64,000 nucleotides of DNA from Xylocopa sonorina (taxonomy: Eukaryota > Arthropoda > Insecta > Hymenoptera > Apidae), in the NCBI RefSeq assembly GCF_050948175.1, contig NC_135200.1:3339001-3403000 (forward strand), in the 5' to 3' direction. Positions 41,681-54,876 of this stretch are shown here, one piece after another. The notes beneath the pieces were generated by a model. The model had not been told where the DNA came from and made no database searches. It saw nothing but the letters and a program-made list of their open reading frames with translations. The position numbers and the translations under genes are program-made. Positions within the stretch are counted from its first letter, which is position 1, and every line of letters begins with the position of its first letter.

Positions 41681-44250
41681 ATGCAAGGAATCGCAAAAAT
41701 GATTGCAGTAGAATCGATGGCTAAGCAAGACGTAGACTCAAGAATACGTTATTCGACTAGTTCTAAATCCAAGAGTTGGTACGATAATGCTTTCTTAAGC
41801 CGTTCGTGTCAATCTCGAGGACACCCCTCGCGCTACGGCTCATCCGAATGTTTGAAATGCACGTGGCCCTCTGCGTCCGGCCATGCATCCTGCCACACGA
41901 CATTTCTTACGTAGAATAGAAAGTAAAGTAGAGAAGCAGCGCGGGAGCGTAAAAAGAGCGTCGCCTTTTTGGGCATCGATGTCTCCTCGAGGCGGAGCCG
42001 CAGCGCGCCACGTGTCGAACCGCGAGAAACGAGGAAAACGGGAATGCAACGACGTGCCCGCGATCGGAGGAGCCGTGCGGGCGCTCGTCAGAGCGTTAGC
42101 AGTCCTTCATAGGACATTGACTTTGAGATATCGTCGACGGCTGGCTGCGACGACGCTATCTCGTGTTCCGCTTATCGCACTTGTTTCGCTCTACCTTATC
42201 TATACGCCGCCTCCTTAAGCCACTTTCTCGCGGTCTGCGCCTCGTGAAATCATCGTCGCGGTAAAAACTCGCGGGACTCGTTCACCAACGATTCGTACGA
42301 TCGATCTTCGATTGTCCACGGCAGCTCTGTCGATGATTACTTTCATAAATCGTTGACGGTATTCTCGACTATGTACAATTTCGATGTTAAACGACATTTT
42401 GCTTTAATATATGTTGTAGATGCGCGCTACGGAAAGTACTTACATCTTTCTCAAATATTTTAGTAGAAATAATTTTTTCACAGTCGCGTAGTTCTTGATA
42501 TATATTACTTGTTCTATGCGTAACAGTACGTGTTCGCTCATTCTTGTTCTTTATTTAGCTAAACACGCATACCTGCTCTCCTAGGAATCTCGAAAATACT
42601 TGCAGCAAAAAGTATTCCATTGCATAAAAACAACTCCATTAATACGTCATTAAAACATACTTTACCACACCGAGTCAGATAACACCAAGTCCACCCAGCA
42701 ATCCATAGAACCCGTCAAACGAACACGGCTCGAAACAAATATTCTCTACGAGCAGGAAATTCGAACATTTATCATCGACGAACGATCGTGATCGATTCGA
42801 AACTATTTCCATAGCCGCGTGCGTTATTGGTGGCCGCGGAGTGAGAGCGAGAGGTGGGCGATGGTCTGTAATTGCGACGGTCGATTTGATCGATTAGGCC
42901 CGCGGTCGTAAAATTATCACCAGCCGTAATAATCTACAGGCATCTGGTACGATCGACACGGTGCGCCGCGGTGACAACGTTCCTATTTATAAACGGCACT
43001 CCGAATAGGCTTATCGGGTTTAATAGGCGAGAGACAGGTGGCCATTGCCAGGAGTGTTATTATTAATGAACACGCGTGGAACGTTCGACGATCGGTGAAC
43101 CGCGGAGCCTGTGCAAGATCGAGCGAGAACCTTGACACCGTTGACTCCGATTGGCACCAACGCTCGGGTATACCGTGGACAGCGTTCCTTCGGAGTATCC
43201 GGAACGAAAGGGCGCGATAGTTTCGCTCGGATCGGAAACGCGTTCAGCAATCGAGAGTGTTATTCGTTTCGTTAGTAATGTCGTTGCGAAGTATAATCGC
43301 TGGTTTCTTTTTTATTATTTTCAATCTTCGAAGCTCGACATACTTTGAAAATCTAAAATAATAAAAAAGAAATCTATATTATATTAGTATGTAGAGTATG
43401 GGGCTAAAAATTGCAGTAGTCCTCCACTTTTATGTATGCACTAAACTACACTTTGCCTTTTGTATTTAGAAAATTTTATTTCGCAACTGCGCGCGTCATA
43501 ACTCGGTGCTCTGAGGATGCAATCTTCATATAACGCAGAACGAATCGAACTGATTTATAGATTACTTACTTCTGAGTTTCTTATATCAAAATTGTCATTC
43601 ACGATATATCTCGTACTTTGCCACGGAATAAGTATAAATTTCAAATGAATTCGTCCAGGGCGAAACGCTTTAAATTTCCACGGCGGTGATTGGCTTGAAC
43701 CGTACGAAATCGGTGAATTTTCCGTATTGAAATTAACCTACCGCAAAATACTTCATTTCCTAAAATGGCAATAAAAGGAAAGGTAAAATAAAATTTCAGT
43801 TGGCAATTAAAAATTGTACGCTAATCATTCGGTCATTTAATAACCCTGTTTTTACGCGAGGCCGCAAACAAAGGAGCCTCGTCGATACGTTTCCCTTGTT
43901 AATCTCGTTCTCCTCGGCTTACCGCTTCGCTGAAGAAACGGATCCAGCGAAGATACTCCGTTATCAAGGCTACGGTGTCATTATCACGGCGCGCACTGCC
44001 GCCGCGGTTGATTAATCGCGAAACAAGGCCACACGACCATCCTCCATCCTCCATTTCCCAACTACGTCGGAAAATTTTCTCACGTTATCGAGTCGACGCG
44101 CTCGTCCCATCGTCAAACCTTTACCACCCCTCTATTTTGATCTCGACGCCATTTTCCAGCCTTACAGTCGTTTCTAAATAGAATTTTCGATCTACCAAGT
44201 ACTCGCAACTTGGCGATATTTCATCGTAATTTGTAATTAGAAAGTCGAGT
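41681..44250. other. non-coding, nothing recognised
   Basis: A CpG-rich patch at 41900-42330 with overlapping frames on both strands. The remainder is AT-rich. Confidence 0.45.
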
Positions 44251-44273
44251 ATGTGATCGAGATCATTTCCTCG

Positions 44274-44315
44274 TTGGCTGACGACATGAAAACGACGATG
44301 AACCTCGTCAGCCAA
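44274..44315. repeat. 11-bp perfect inverted repeat (hairpin)
   Basis: TTGGCTGACGA at 44274-44284 and TCGTCAGCCAA at 44305-44315 are exact reverse complements with a 20-bp loop. It could form a stem in RNA or be a paired binding site; no known RNA family was recognised. Confidence 0.6.
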
Positions 44316-47300
44316 AGGGACCAGCAGGATTTTAATTCAATTTGCGAGCGATGCAGCTCGCGAACATGGTATCCATGGTTGAATGGACGCGTATATAGTT
44401 CGTGCTCGTCAATCTGTTGGTGTTCTTTGATCGTTTATGATAGCCATCGCGAGAATACTCTCGTTTCTCATTTTTCCCATTTCACCCTTTCTCTTTCTTT
44501 TGCTTCTTAGATTTCCATCTGCGCGATTTTCTCTCGCTCCTTCTACTTTTCTTTTCATCTGATTCTCCATACGTTCCTCTTATTCGCGCGAGGGCAACCC
44601 CTTTTCTTTTCCTTTCCGTTCGCGATCGCGCATTCTCCTCGACCGTTTGAACCTCGGCGACCCTCGCTCGATGAGGATATTATCGACACCGCCAAGTTCA
44701 CTTCTGTTTACGTTCGACACGCTCGAGGAACCCGGCCACGGAGAAACCAGCCGTTTTCTCACGAGTTCGAAGCGGCACTGCTCGACGCGAGTGTGCACCT
44801 ACGTGCACTAATACGCGCTGCGAAACGTACTCGCGCGTTCCGTGTTCAAAGGAACGAAATTGAGGAGGACGTGGAGTGTTTAGCGCTGCATTAGCTCTTG
44901 GGGTAGTTCGTGGTAAAGAATTTATGAGAAATAGCGAGACCAGTGTTGTACGATGGATTTGTGCGGCAATTATAATTATTTCTGTAATTGGTAAGATGTA
45001 TCGTTGGATGTGGATCGAGAGAATGATAAGAATGAATACTTTGGGTTGGAAATTTCTTGAGGATGCTTTAAATTGGTGATCGAGGGTTGTTTCTCGAGTG
45101 TGAGAGCGGTTGAAGATGTAGAAGGCATTTCGTATTGCTTTCTTTAAACATTTCTGAAGATAAAAACAACTTTCATTAATAGTTATGATGCGTAAAAATA
45201 GAGGAACGAGAGTAGTTATCAGCGAGCGCTGAAAGTTGAATGACATTCTGAAGAATAATGTTCGCGAAAAAAAGCGTTATCTCGTCTAAAACCACGATTC
45301 TAATAATATTATTTCCTAATAAGGAAATTAGAAGAAGGTTTTGGTTGACTTGCGAAAAACGTACGATGGCACACGATAGCGTAGAACCACCTTTATTTAC
45401 GTAATTAAATATTTTAATGTCGCATTTCGACAGTAGAGCTGTCAGTAAGTACGTGTTAGTGATTACAAAATTTTTACGTCATTTTATTTATTTCATATAT
45501 ATATAAATTTTAATAATGTGTCCAGATTTTATTCCCAGTTGATCGCAGAGAACAGTCCTGAAAATAAAAAAATAGTGAAAATATCCTAGAATGTAAACAA
45601 ATATTTCAATAAATGCTCGTTTTCCTTGTCGAAGCAAACACGTATGTTTCTTTCGAGTGTGAAACAATATTGCATTCGCGCGTCATCACGCGAGCGATCA
45701 ATAATTGAAATTCAGAAAAATGTCGATAATTTGTACGTGGCTTTGAGAAAATGCAAAACACGTAAATCTAAATGAACGCTCTTGCTCGCAAGGGTTCTTA
45801 ATAGGCATGTTTTACGCCTGATAATCTACAAATTAATATTCCGCCTGCATTTATAACGATACGCTTACGCAACCTGTACACGGTGATTGATATGTAACGA
45901 CGCCTTGCAACAGATCCTTGATGATGAATACCGATACATAAAGGTCGCATCTACTTGTTTGCCAGCGATTGTTACAACGTCGAATGAATGAAAATCGTGC
46001 CGCGAACCATCAGGATCTTATTACGAATTCATTCGTCTATCGCAAATATGACGATGTTGCATCGCGTTGGGCGTTATCCCGTTTATTCATTCATTATTGT
46101 AATAATGAATTGAGTATTAGCATATTGTACATCGTAGTTACTGTTGTCGCAATGCCGTGCTGCGTTCGTTCTGTTTTCCGATCGAACGGAATTTGTAAAT
46201 AATAAATAATATTTTCTATATCTGCTTCTCGACAAAACAGTATTGTGATTCTACCGCTACCTTACGCCATTATTCATACGTTAATTGAAACCTTCTAATT
46301 TCTTTATCAGTCGAAGAAACTACTTTTACGATATTGTTAACAAAAGATCGCTTTATCTTGATAAATGTTTAATGTCTTCAAAATTTGCTTTACTCGCAAA
46401 GATAATCATAGTTATGTCGATATAATCTAGAAATATGTACCGCTCTCCGTATATTATATCTAATCTGCACTGTACTTTGTACATTTTACCATATTCCGTG
46501 CATCGTGTACTTTTTTGCATATCCTCTAAGCGCATGAATATCCCCAGTTTAATTATGGCTTATTAAGGATAAGAAGATTAATGCGTACATATGAAAACAT
46601 AATTTCTCGTTCTCTGTTATTAAATATTTATAGATAATTTCATGCAAAATGATACACGTTATGCACATAAATTCTTTCGATACTTATTATTAAAGGATTT
46701 CATCACTGAAAAACTTCCACGAAAAACCATATACGCACAGCAAATGTAAGTTCATCATGTATATATATGTGTAAATTGATTTGAAAAGCGCGCGTTGCGG
46801 GTAATTCAAATACGTGCGCCACGCGTTCGCGTGGACGCGCAGCGATTTGAAGTTACCTAGAATGTGTCAACACGCGTTATTGATTTTTTCAATCATTTCT
46901 GTAATCGAGACACATCTCGATTAAATTGATTACCCAGCGACGATCGTGCTTAAACTGTTGTTTACACGACGATATCCAAGCACATAGCTGGAGATAAACG
47001 GTACGGAATTAAGGTTAATACGATTAGCTCGTTCGTGATTCGCGCAATTTCCCTGTCGGCTGAGATCGCTGCGCGCGCCCCCTCTCACGAAGACCGTCAT
47101 TTCCTATGTGTAACCGGAAAAGTTCGATGCAGCCGCACACCTCGCGTTAATTTCCTCACTCGAAACTTTCTTATCGCGAGCTCATTGATTAAATTTGACC
47201 ATTTCGTTGCTCTGTCTCATCTCTTTGGTCCGCAGCGTACAATTTTCTGTGCCCTCTGCTTGCGTGAGTATATTACCGACTATGATTTCTACATTATCGA

Positions 47301-47799
47301 ACAGAAACCACTGTGCGTTCTGTCGAAATCGATAAGAGTTTAAACTGTTGCGAAAGTTTTCAATTTAAACAGTTATCAAGATGAAAGAAGGTATCGTTGG
47401 TACCTTCAAACATTTACTTCGAACCGATAAGAAGATTAGAGGAGATTTGTCGGAGGTAAGGTATGAGATATTACCAGAATCATCTGGTCATTTTTGTGCC
47501 AGTCGATTCAGAGACTCAACGAGTCCTATCGCTTCTTTGGTGCCACTATCTATTTTACCGATTCAGCACGGAATAGTTCGACTTAAAAGTGTACGTAATA
47601 GTAATGATAGAACAGTATTAATTTAACTATAAATTTGCATAAGTAGCATTACTGTATATCATTCTGAAACGAATTGTTATATCTTTCAATGCGATACATC
47701 TTAGAGTTGTAATAATAACATTAAAATGCTTAGCTAAACGATAGACGAGTAGTATCAGTCTTAAAACGAAGGAACCGTGTCAGGGATTGATAGACGATT
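44316..47799. other. AT-rich non-coding
   Basis: The longest frame (44698-45246 minus, 182 codons) starts in low-complexity hydrophobic sequence and shows no domain. No gene called. Confidence 0.45.
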
Positions 47800-50700
47800 T
47801 ACTTGACAGCCGTAATAATGTCTAATCATATTTATTTGCTCATGTACTGTTTACTAATATAGACGCTATACGCTTAAATACAGATTGATGTATTGCAGAA
47901 ACGAATATACCAAAAAACTTAGCAATGTACACGCTATTCAAAGTCACTTTTAAATAGATTACTTTATATCGATTACATCGTCCAACAAGGGGGAGAGTGT
48001 ACCGTTAAATATATTAATTTTATGGTGTCAACACTCGACGAATCGAAAACAGTTTCAACGGAGCGATTTCTCCGCGGAGAAGGATGCGCGTTAAAGAAAG
48101 TATAAAAAAAAACAGTGGGATCGGGTGTGAAGAGAGCTGACGGGGTACCAAAAGTGGGTTGGGATGATGAGACGAAAAGAAACAGAGAGGGGAAGATAGA
48201 TACTCTCTATACAAAATTAATCGGCGAAAGGCGAGAGAATAAAACGTTCCTGCGAACGTCGGATAATGATCTATGATACAAGTCGACGAGATAATACTTT
48301 TTTTCTTCTTGCAGTGAGATTAGACTGAATCGTGATCTTTTCCTCGCATACGTCGCGCACTCGCACACGGATTCATTCTCTTTCACGCCGTTCATTCTCT
48401 TCCGCTCGTTCGCACGCGAACTCTCTTTCGACCTGGCACGCGTGCATCTCGCTACGCAATGGCTACGATGATAATATAATTGTTTTTTTTCTGCGTGTGT
48501 GTGTGTGTATGTGATGTAGAACGTAGTGCGTGCTAACGCTCGCGAACAAACGGAACCGTCGTCGAGCGTGTGTGTGTGAGTGTGCTTGTCCAATTGTAGT
48601 GTACGGGGCGCGAGTCGGTGAGCGCAGAACTAATTTTTAAAAGAGAAACGCAGACGGAAAAGGAAACGCGACGGGGTACAATTAGAGGACAGAATCAGAA
48701 GTTCTCGCGGCTAAGAAATCTCGATACGCGATCTCTTTCTTTTCTCGAATAATAAGACTCTGCATCTGTTTTCTTTTTTTTGTTCTTTTCTTCCTTTGTA
48801 TACCACTTAACTGCTCTGGCAGAGTTCCGGAGTATTTGTTCCTAAAATTACTAAATTTCGCAATTCGAGTATCGCAAGAACTCCTCCGCGCTGAGAAGAT
48901 TTCGATGCAGTCCAGCAAGCAAACTTCTCGCAGAAATACACACAGACTGGATTTGCTAGATGAGAACGGATCGTGAGATTTAAGGGAGGCTGGGATCCTT
49001 CTAAATTTTAACGATGGCATATATTGATGACAATGACTAATACGTATAAAGCTAATTATATGTTCTATATATATATATATATATATATATCTATATATTT
49101 TATATAATTAAAAATGAAAAAGATTCTCTTTTTAAGAGCAGTTAAGGGTTACAATCGCGCGGTTGGCCCTTTAATCGCTCCTGGTCGTCGATCGATCGAT
49201 TCTCGCGCGTATTGGATCGACACGAGCGGCGCTTAACAATGCGGAAACGGAAAATATCTTACACGTAAATCTCGATGCTCTCTCTCTCTCTCTTTTTACA
49301 ATGAAATCCTCTTCATCTTTGGTAGAAACTACTAAATAAATTATATTGTCGCTTACAGTAAGAATCGGTGCTCGGATCGAACGCGCAAGAAGCTTCCACG
49401 GGACGCGTCAACGAATAACACGCCTCCCCAACCGAATAATTTCAGCCTCCCATCCCGTTCTCTCCTATTCCACGCTCGTCGTCGCGTTTCTCGCGCGACG
49501 AATCGCGAACAGACTCGCGTTGACCGCGCGAGGACGCGTCCACCGTTGGAAGCCTTCGACGATAAAAGCGCGGCGAGGTCCTCTCGCGTGAAACGGGACG
49601 AAGGACACGTCCGTGTCCGTTTTTCGCTGCCCGAACGCAGCGCGCGCGGGGAGGTAAACTAGAAAAATATACATGCATATACAACGTCCTGAAGTACGAC
49701 TCGGATGTGCTTGAGGATGTTACACGTCGGTGCGTGAACGAAACGCCAGTTTCAAATAACGATTTACGTGCGATGTACGAAAAAACACACTGTCGTCGTT
49801 CAATTTGCAAGTGTATTCTGTACTAAAATGTTAATTGACGAGTTCCAACGAGCATGGATCCACTGAGGTCGTTTAATATTTAAACGAGACTCCTACGTGT
49901 AGATTAAGAGTTGCACGATGTGTAAAAAAAAGGGTACATTAGAAAAATTGCAAGTAATTCGGTTAGAGATGTTTTTTTTTACAATCGACCCACTAAATGC
50001 ATTGTACAAAAGTATTAGAAATATCGCAAATATGATCTTCGATCATCTTTCTCAACAAAACTCTTTGCATCTTTCAAGTTTATAGGAATCATCGATTCAA
50101 TTTGAATTCAATTTAAGAGTATTATTACCGATGAATCTCTGGATAGTTGGCAATTCTGACCTTCCTCCAGCATTCCCAATGCAAACGAAACGCGTCGAAC
50201 CTTTAAAAAAACCGAGCGTCCCTGGAGACCGAACCGCATCCACAAAATATTGATCCGGCGATCTTAAGGCACAGAATACATTCGCAAACTTCGCAACAGA
50301 TCCTCGACACTTGCTTCTCCGCGGCGTAACTTTCCCTACCTCATACTTATCATTTACGGTGCATGCGGCTGTGCGTCAAGGTACGTATACACGATGCTGA
50401 ACAACAGAAAACAGAACAAAAAAAAAAGGAAAAAAAAACACAGGAGGTGGAGCAAAACCACGAAACAAACATCGTTCACCGTCTGGCGGAGGTGTCGTTC
50501 CCTCGCTTTTGCCCACCGCCAAACCAGTCGATCGACCATCGCGTTTCGCCGATCGAGCTCTCCGAATGACGCGATCCTCGCGATCCGTCCTGAGGACCCG
50601 GTGTCCCATCAACGGGTCGACCACTTTCCGGCTCGTTCGCGGCGAACGAAGAAAAGTGACGCGGGACGAATCCACGGCCGGATCGTACGTCGAGGATCGG

Positions 50701-51621
50701 CGGTTCCCGTTTTCTTTCTTCGATCTCGACTCGAACGACAGCCCTTCGAGGCGCATGGATCGTGAACGACGCGAGGCCTCGCTCGAGGCTCGCTGCTGAA
50801 CATGTACAAATAATCCTACACGCTACGTGTCACATCGAACTCGACGTAAATTATCTACTTAAACCGTTTTGCCTATTTACTAGGTAGCCTCTATTTTCGC
50901 ACGACTTTCGTTACCCCTTTTCCTTCCTCCATTTTATCCTCGACGCTCGCGCGTACTACCGTTTCCCTAGATTCGTGAAACCTAGTTAAAGTGGGATTAC
51001 GCCATCTCGTTTAAACGCGCGCCATTTTACCGACAAGCCACGCGGAACCCAAACCGATCTATTCATCCCATTCAAGCTGATTAACGATGTTCATATCCGT
51101 AGAGCTGGTACTTGAACTTGGTAATTGCGCAAGAGTTAGTTGCTCGAGTGATAATCACTTTTCGCGAGACGATTTTACATTATCCAAGCCCGACGATAGC
51201 CACTTGGTTAGCTTAGGTTAAGTTAATGTTACGTTAAGGTCAACTATTCTATGATTTCTTTGCTCTGACGAATTTTCGACTTTTTCAACGGTGTCGAACG
51301 GACTTCGCACGTTTCGATGCTAAACATGCAAGATCAGTCTGAATTCCGTGCGGCTCAGCCGGCTGAACAACGATAGAACGAACTCGTGATATCGTAGGAT
51401 CGATATCCTGAGATGTGAAGAGTCGCTCTCGTTCTCCGTTCGGGCGCGTCCCGAAGCGTGTTCGAGACGCGAGCAATCGTGTCGATCGAGTCATCCCCGA
51501 GGCTTAGATCGGGTTCGTCTGGTGCGAGAGAGCACGTCATTCCGCGAACGCTCTCTTTTCAATGTTCGACGTTGGTTCACCGGGCGTCCGTGGCTGGTCC
51601 TCGAGCGGGGATCCGGGCTGG
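47800..51621 (-). other. raskol 3' flank, probable 3' UTR
   Basis: Sequence downstream of the raskol stop codon. On the minus strand, candidate poly(A) signals ATTAAA occur at about 49871 and 49168 and AATAAA at about 47836-47831, so a long 3' UTR is possible; which one is used cannot be seen. The GC-rich part at 49380-50800 is open in several frames on both strands without recognisable protein. (GT)n tracts lie at 48495-48508 and 48567-48582, and an AT microsatellite at 49066-49090. Confidence 0.4.
49066..49090. repeat. (TA)n microsatellite
   Basis: About 12 TA units, followed by more TATA-rich sequence to about 49107. Confidence 0.9.
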
Positions 51622-51892
51622 TTAACAGGACGAGCTCTTCAGCTCGCCGATGTCAGCGATGTTCTGGAGCAACGCGGCCGCCTCGCTGTTCTGGCTCGAC
51701 TTCGCGTTGTATCGTTGCTTCAGGGTGCTCAATGCGGACAACAGTCTTGTGTTTGACGTCATTAGACGGGAATTCGCGGCGTCCAGGGCGGCTATTTGCT
51801 GCTCCTGCGCGTCGATCACGCGCTGCTTGTACGACAACGCAGCCGACATCTTCTGTTGCTCGCGCCGTAGCTCCTCCTCCACGGAGATTAAC
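51622..51892 (-). CDS. raskol: raskol exon h: terminal coiled coil and stop
   Basis: Residues 1071-1160 and the TAA stop at 51624-51622. The acceptor is ATTCTAG at 51894-51893; the split codon AG|G gives Arg and then LISVEEELRREQQKMSAAL. The segment KQRVIDAQEQQIAALDAAN and SALSTLKQRY match the very conserved C-terminal helix of the family (vertebrate KQKIIDAQEKRIASLDAAN). The protein ends GELKSSSC, comparable to the GEFRNSSNC end of DAB2IP. No PDZ-ligand end of the SynGAP alpha1 kind is seen. The upstream intron of 2859 bp is the longest in the visible gene. Confidence 0.95.
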
Positions 51893-54751
51893 CTAGAATT
51901 ATTAAACGGGACACGTTTTAGCGCACTCCGGACACGTTTGGCTGTTTCGTGGATATTCGAACCGTCTGCGAGCCAATCGGTTCGCGAGTTTCAACCATCG
52001 AGCAGCCTCTCTTTCTTTACTTTCAATCGAAGCTCCTCCGTTTGATTTGGAGAAGCTTTTAAGAATTCGTTCATTCATTTTTACTTCGATTGTTTTTCTT
52101 TTTTTTTTTTTACTAGAAATAGAAGATACTTTGATGGTTCTTAGCACACATGGAATCGAGCCTCACCTGTTGATTCTCTCTGTCGTTGAATTATACTTTA
52201 GATTTCTCAGGTTTCTCCTTCTTTTGTCTTTGTACTCGAGGAGTTATTTCGAAGAGAGAGACACTACAGAGAGGCTCGAGAGGATCCAAGCACACCACGA
52301 TGCATATATCGACGAAAAGAACAGCAACTCGATATACGATTCGGAAACGAAAGTCAAAGGAAGCAGCAGTGTCTTGTGCAAAATATCATTACACTCGGAG
52401 AACCAAAAAAAAAAAAGAGAACGATCAAGAATGCAAATAGGGTTACAGGGGCAGTTTCTCATCGTGTCGAAGAAGCGAGGCGTCTGCTTCACCACTGTCT
52501 GCCATAGTCGCGTTGCGATCAACGTTCAGGATAACGCTACGATCGAGTAGAACAATCTCTATCGAACGCAAAAAGAGCAAGGCGTTATTGAAAGTGAATT
52601 ATCGGCGATTAGTGTACTCTCTGTCAGCTTGCAGCATTTATTTGTATCGTCGCGATGTTTAGTTAGCAATGTTTAGTTAATAATTTATCCTCCGTGTGAT
52701 CGATAGACTTTTTTCTTGTCTTTGAAAATGTTTGAGCGATTTTTAGGAAGATCGCGGTGAGAATAAGGATGTAACGGGATTAGAAATAAGTGTTTTGTTG
52801 TACGTTAAAAATGTTTAGTCGTATTTTATTCTTTGCGCACTGCGTTCTGATCGGCTCGATATTAATCCCAAATTGAGTACAATTTTGATCGTGCGCGATT
52901 CGAAAAGTGTAGCCTCACCTCTGAAAATTCACGCATCGTCGAGCAAACTAAGAGTTACACACAGCACGTAAAAAAAGAAAGAGTCACTCGTACGTTATAC
53001 TGTCTATTCTCGAACAGAACTTATGCAGAATCTCGAACGCTTGCTGAAATAATTCAAGCCAATCAAGTCAATCATACCTATATAACATTACAACGATAAT
53101 TCGCATTCACGATTTACCAATCATTTCTACGCTCTATTCCTAGAAAAAAAAATATATATATATATATATGTACAATGTGCTCCAGAAATAAAGAAATAAG
53201 AAAACACACAGCATGTGAACGAATTTTACAAATTGTAACCAATCGATCTCGCAACTGGACACGGAATAATTTGCAGTAATAATTAATAATTTATCCTGAA
53301 CATTTCCCGCGAGTATCGACAACGCGGCACGCAGACCTGAGACGCAGAAAAAACAATGGCTGCGAAGAGTGAACCGTGCGCAGGTGAACAGAACGAACGT
53401 GTGAGACTTATCGAGTGTCGGATTTTAAAGACAGTGTGTGAAGTACGGCTGACCGAGAGAATGTTTTATTGGACGGTGATGTAAGTATAAAACACACGGG
53501 GTGAGAATGTTGGTTCGTACCGAACTGGTGATTCAGAGTATATAGCTCGACAATAGGGTACGTCTCGAATCAGGCGAATAAACTTCGACCCTTCCTTATG
53601 CATATTTTTTTTATTTTTTTTTCAGAACGCGTGTATATATGTATAGATATAAAGAGTTGAACTGTTGGCGCGTGTTTGATTTTTTTCGAACAAAACTAAG
53701 AATTATATATACGAGTTTATATATATATATAAGATTGAAAAAAGGCTAAAACATGTGATGTAAAAATGTAAGAAGCTTAGAAATATAATTGACTCTTACA
53801 CCAAGGTCCAGATCAAGCCAGAGTATACCAAATGCAGCGGATAGAATGCACAGGAACACACAATCAATTAAACATACATTATTTCGAGAAACATTAACCG
53901 TGTTCGAATTACGCGGCTCAGTAGCTCTATTTTTTCTTTTTTTTTTTTTTATTCTGTTTATTCGGTATTACTTGTACAATAGAGACACAGGATTTAGCTT
54001 TGAGTTCATACTTTTCGTATGGCTCGATTTTTTTTTTCTTTTTTTTTTATATATATTTACATATTTTATTCAACAGTAAGTATCAACGTTCAGAGAAATT
54101 TGAAACGATCGCAGAGAGAGTCACGTATCTCCTACGAATTTATATTAGAAATGTTTCTACGAAGATTAAAAAAAAAAGTATTAAACGCGTCGAATTCTTC
54201 GATAAAGAACGATTTTTAGTCGATTGGCGTCGTCCATTGGAATTATAAAGCGAAATTAATTAAACAGCGATCGCAATGTTGCAGAGTTTTAAAATTAAAG
54301 TCGCGTTACTTCTTCGAATGACAACTCCGTCTGCGATTTCAAATGATCTCCCTTCACAATCCCGCGTCAACCACAAACGCAAAGAGTCGCGTCGCTAAAA
54401 GAAAGAGGGGTCGTCGCGCGGAGGAAGCATCGAAACGGAACTGATGGTTCCTCCGCAGACCTCTGGTCTTGTCGCGGAAGAACGAAAGAGTCGCGATGAA
54501 GTAAGAAAGTTGAGGACGAGGGATGGAACACAAGAAAATAGTCAACGTGACTGATCAATGATATACGGAAGGGTTCCAATGAAACGCAAGAGAGAAAGAG
54601 AGAAGAACAGAGACAAAGAGAGAGAAAGAGAGGGTTGTGGATGGGTGATATCACACTCAGGCAAAAAAAAAAAAGAAAAAAAAAGTAAAGAAAGAAAACA
54701 AGAGAATAAATTCGTTGGGTTAGTTGGCCGCGTTAATGAGGGATTAAGTAC
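51893..54751 (-). other. raskol: raskol intron (between exons g and h)
   Basis: 2859-bp intron with GTACTT donor and ATTCTAG acceptor. It is AT-rich with long A or T runs (around 52093, 52405, 53940 and 54029), a short TA microsatellite at 53152-53169 and purine-rich stretches at 54585-54635. A weakly open plus-strand frame at 52047-52550 has no recognisable content. I see no additional exon, but small alternative exons cannot be excluded. Confidence 0.7.
53152..53169. repeat. (AT)n microsatellite in raskol intron
   Basis: Nine AT units preceded by a run of A. Confidence 0.85.
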
Positions 54752-54876
54752 CTGGAAATGATGCTCTTCATCTTGGTATCCGGTGCAATGCCGTCTATAT
54801 CGGTATCCTCGGTTGCGCCTAACCGGGCCCTCAGTCGATCTACGCTACTCTGCAGCCTCTCGATTTCCACTTCGTA
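54752..54876 (-). CDS. raskol: raskol exon g: coiled coil, first part
   Basis: Residues 1030-1070 plus two bases of 1071. The acceptor is TTTCCAG at 54878-54877 and the donor GTACTT starts at 54751. The peptide YEVEIERLQSSVDRLRARLG forms a leucine-heptad helix, and TKMKSIIS leads into the next exon. It corresponds to the EYE-EI-SLKERL and IKSIIGRL segments of the SynGAP/DAB2IP C-terminal coiled coil, which serves oligomerisation in SynGAP. The middle insert (GATEDTDIDGIAPDT) is acidic and is not one I recognise from vertebrates. It joins exon f in phase 0 and exon h through a split Arg codon. Confidence 0.9.

Noticed and set aside
44698..45246. 182-codon minus-strand frame
   Set aside because: Hydrophobic low-complexity sequence passing into CpG-rich noise. 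No family recognised.
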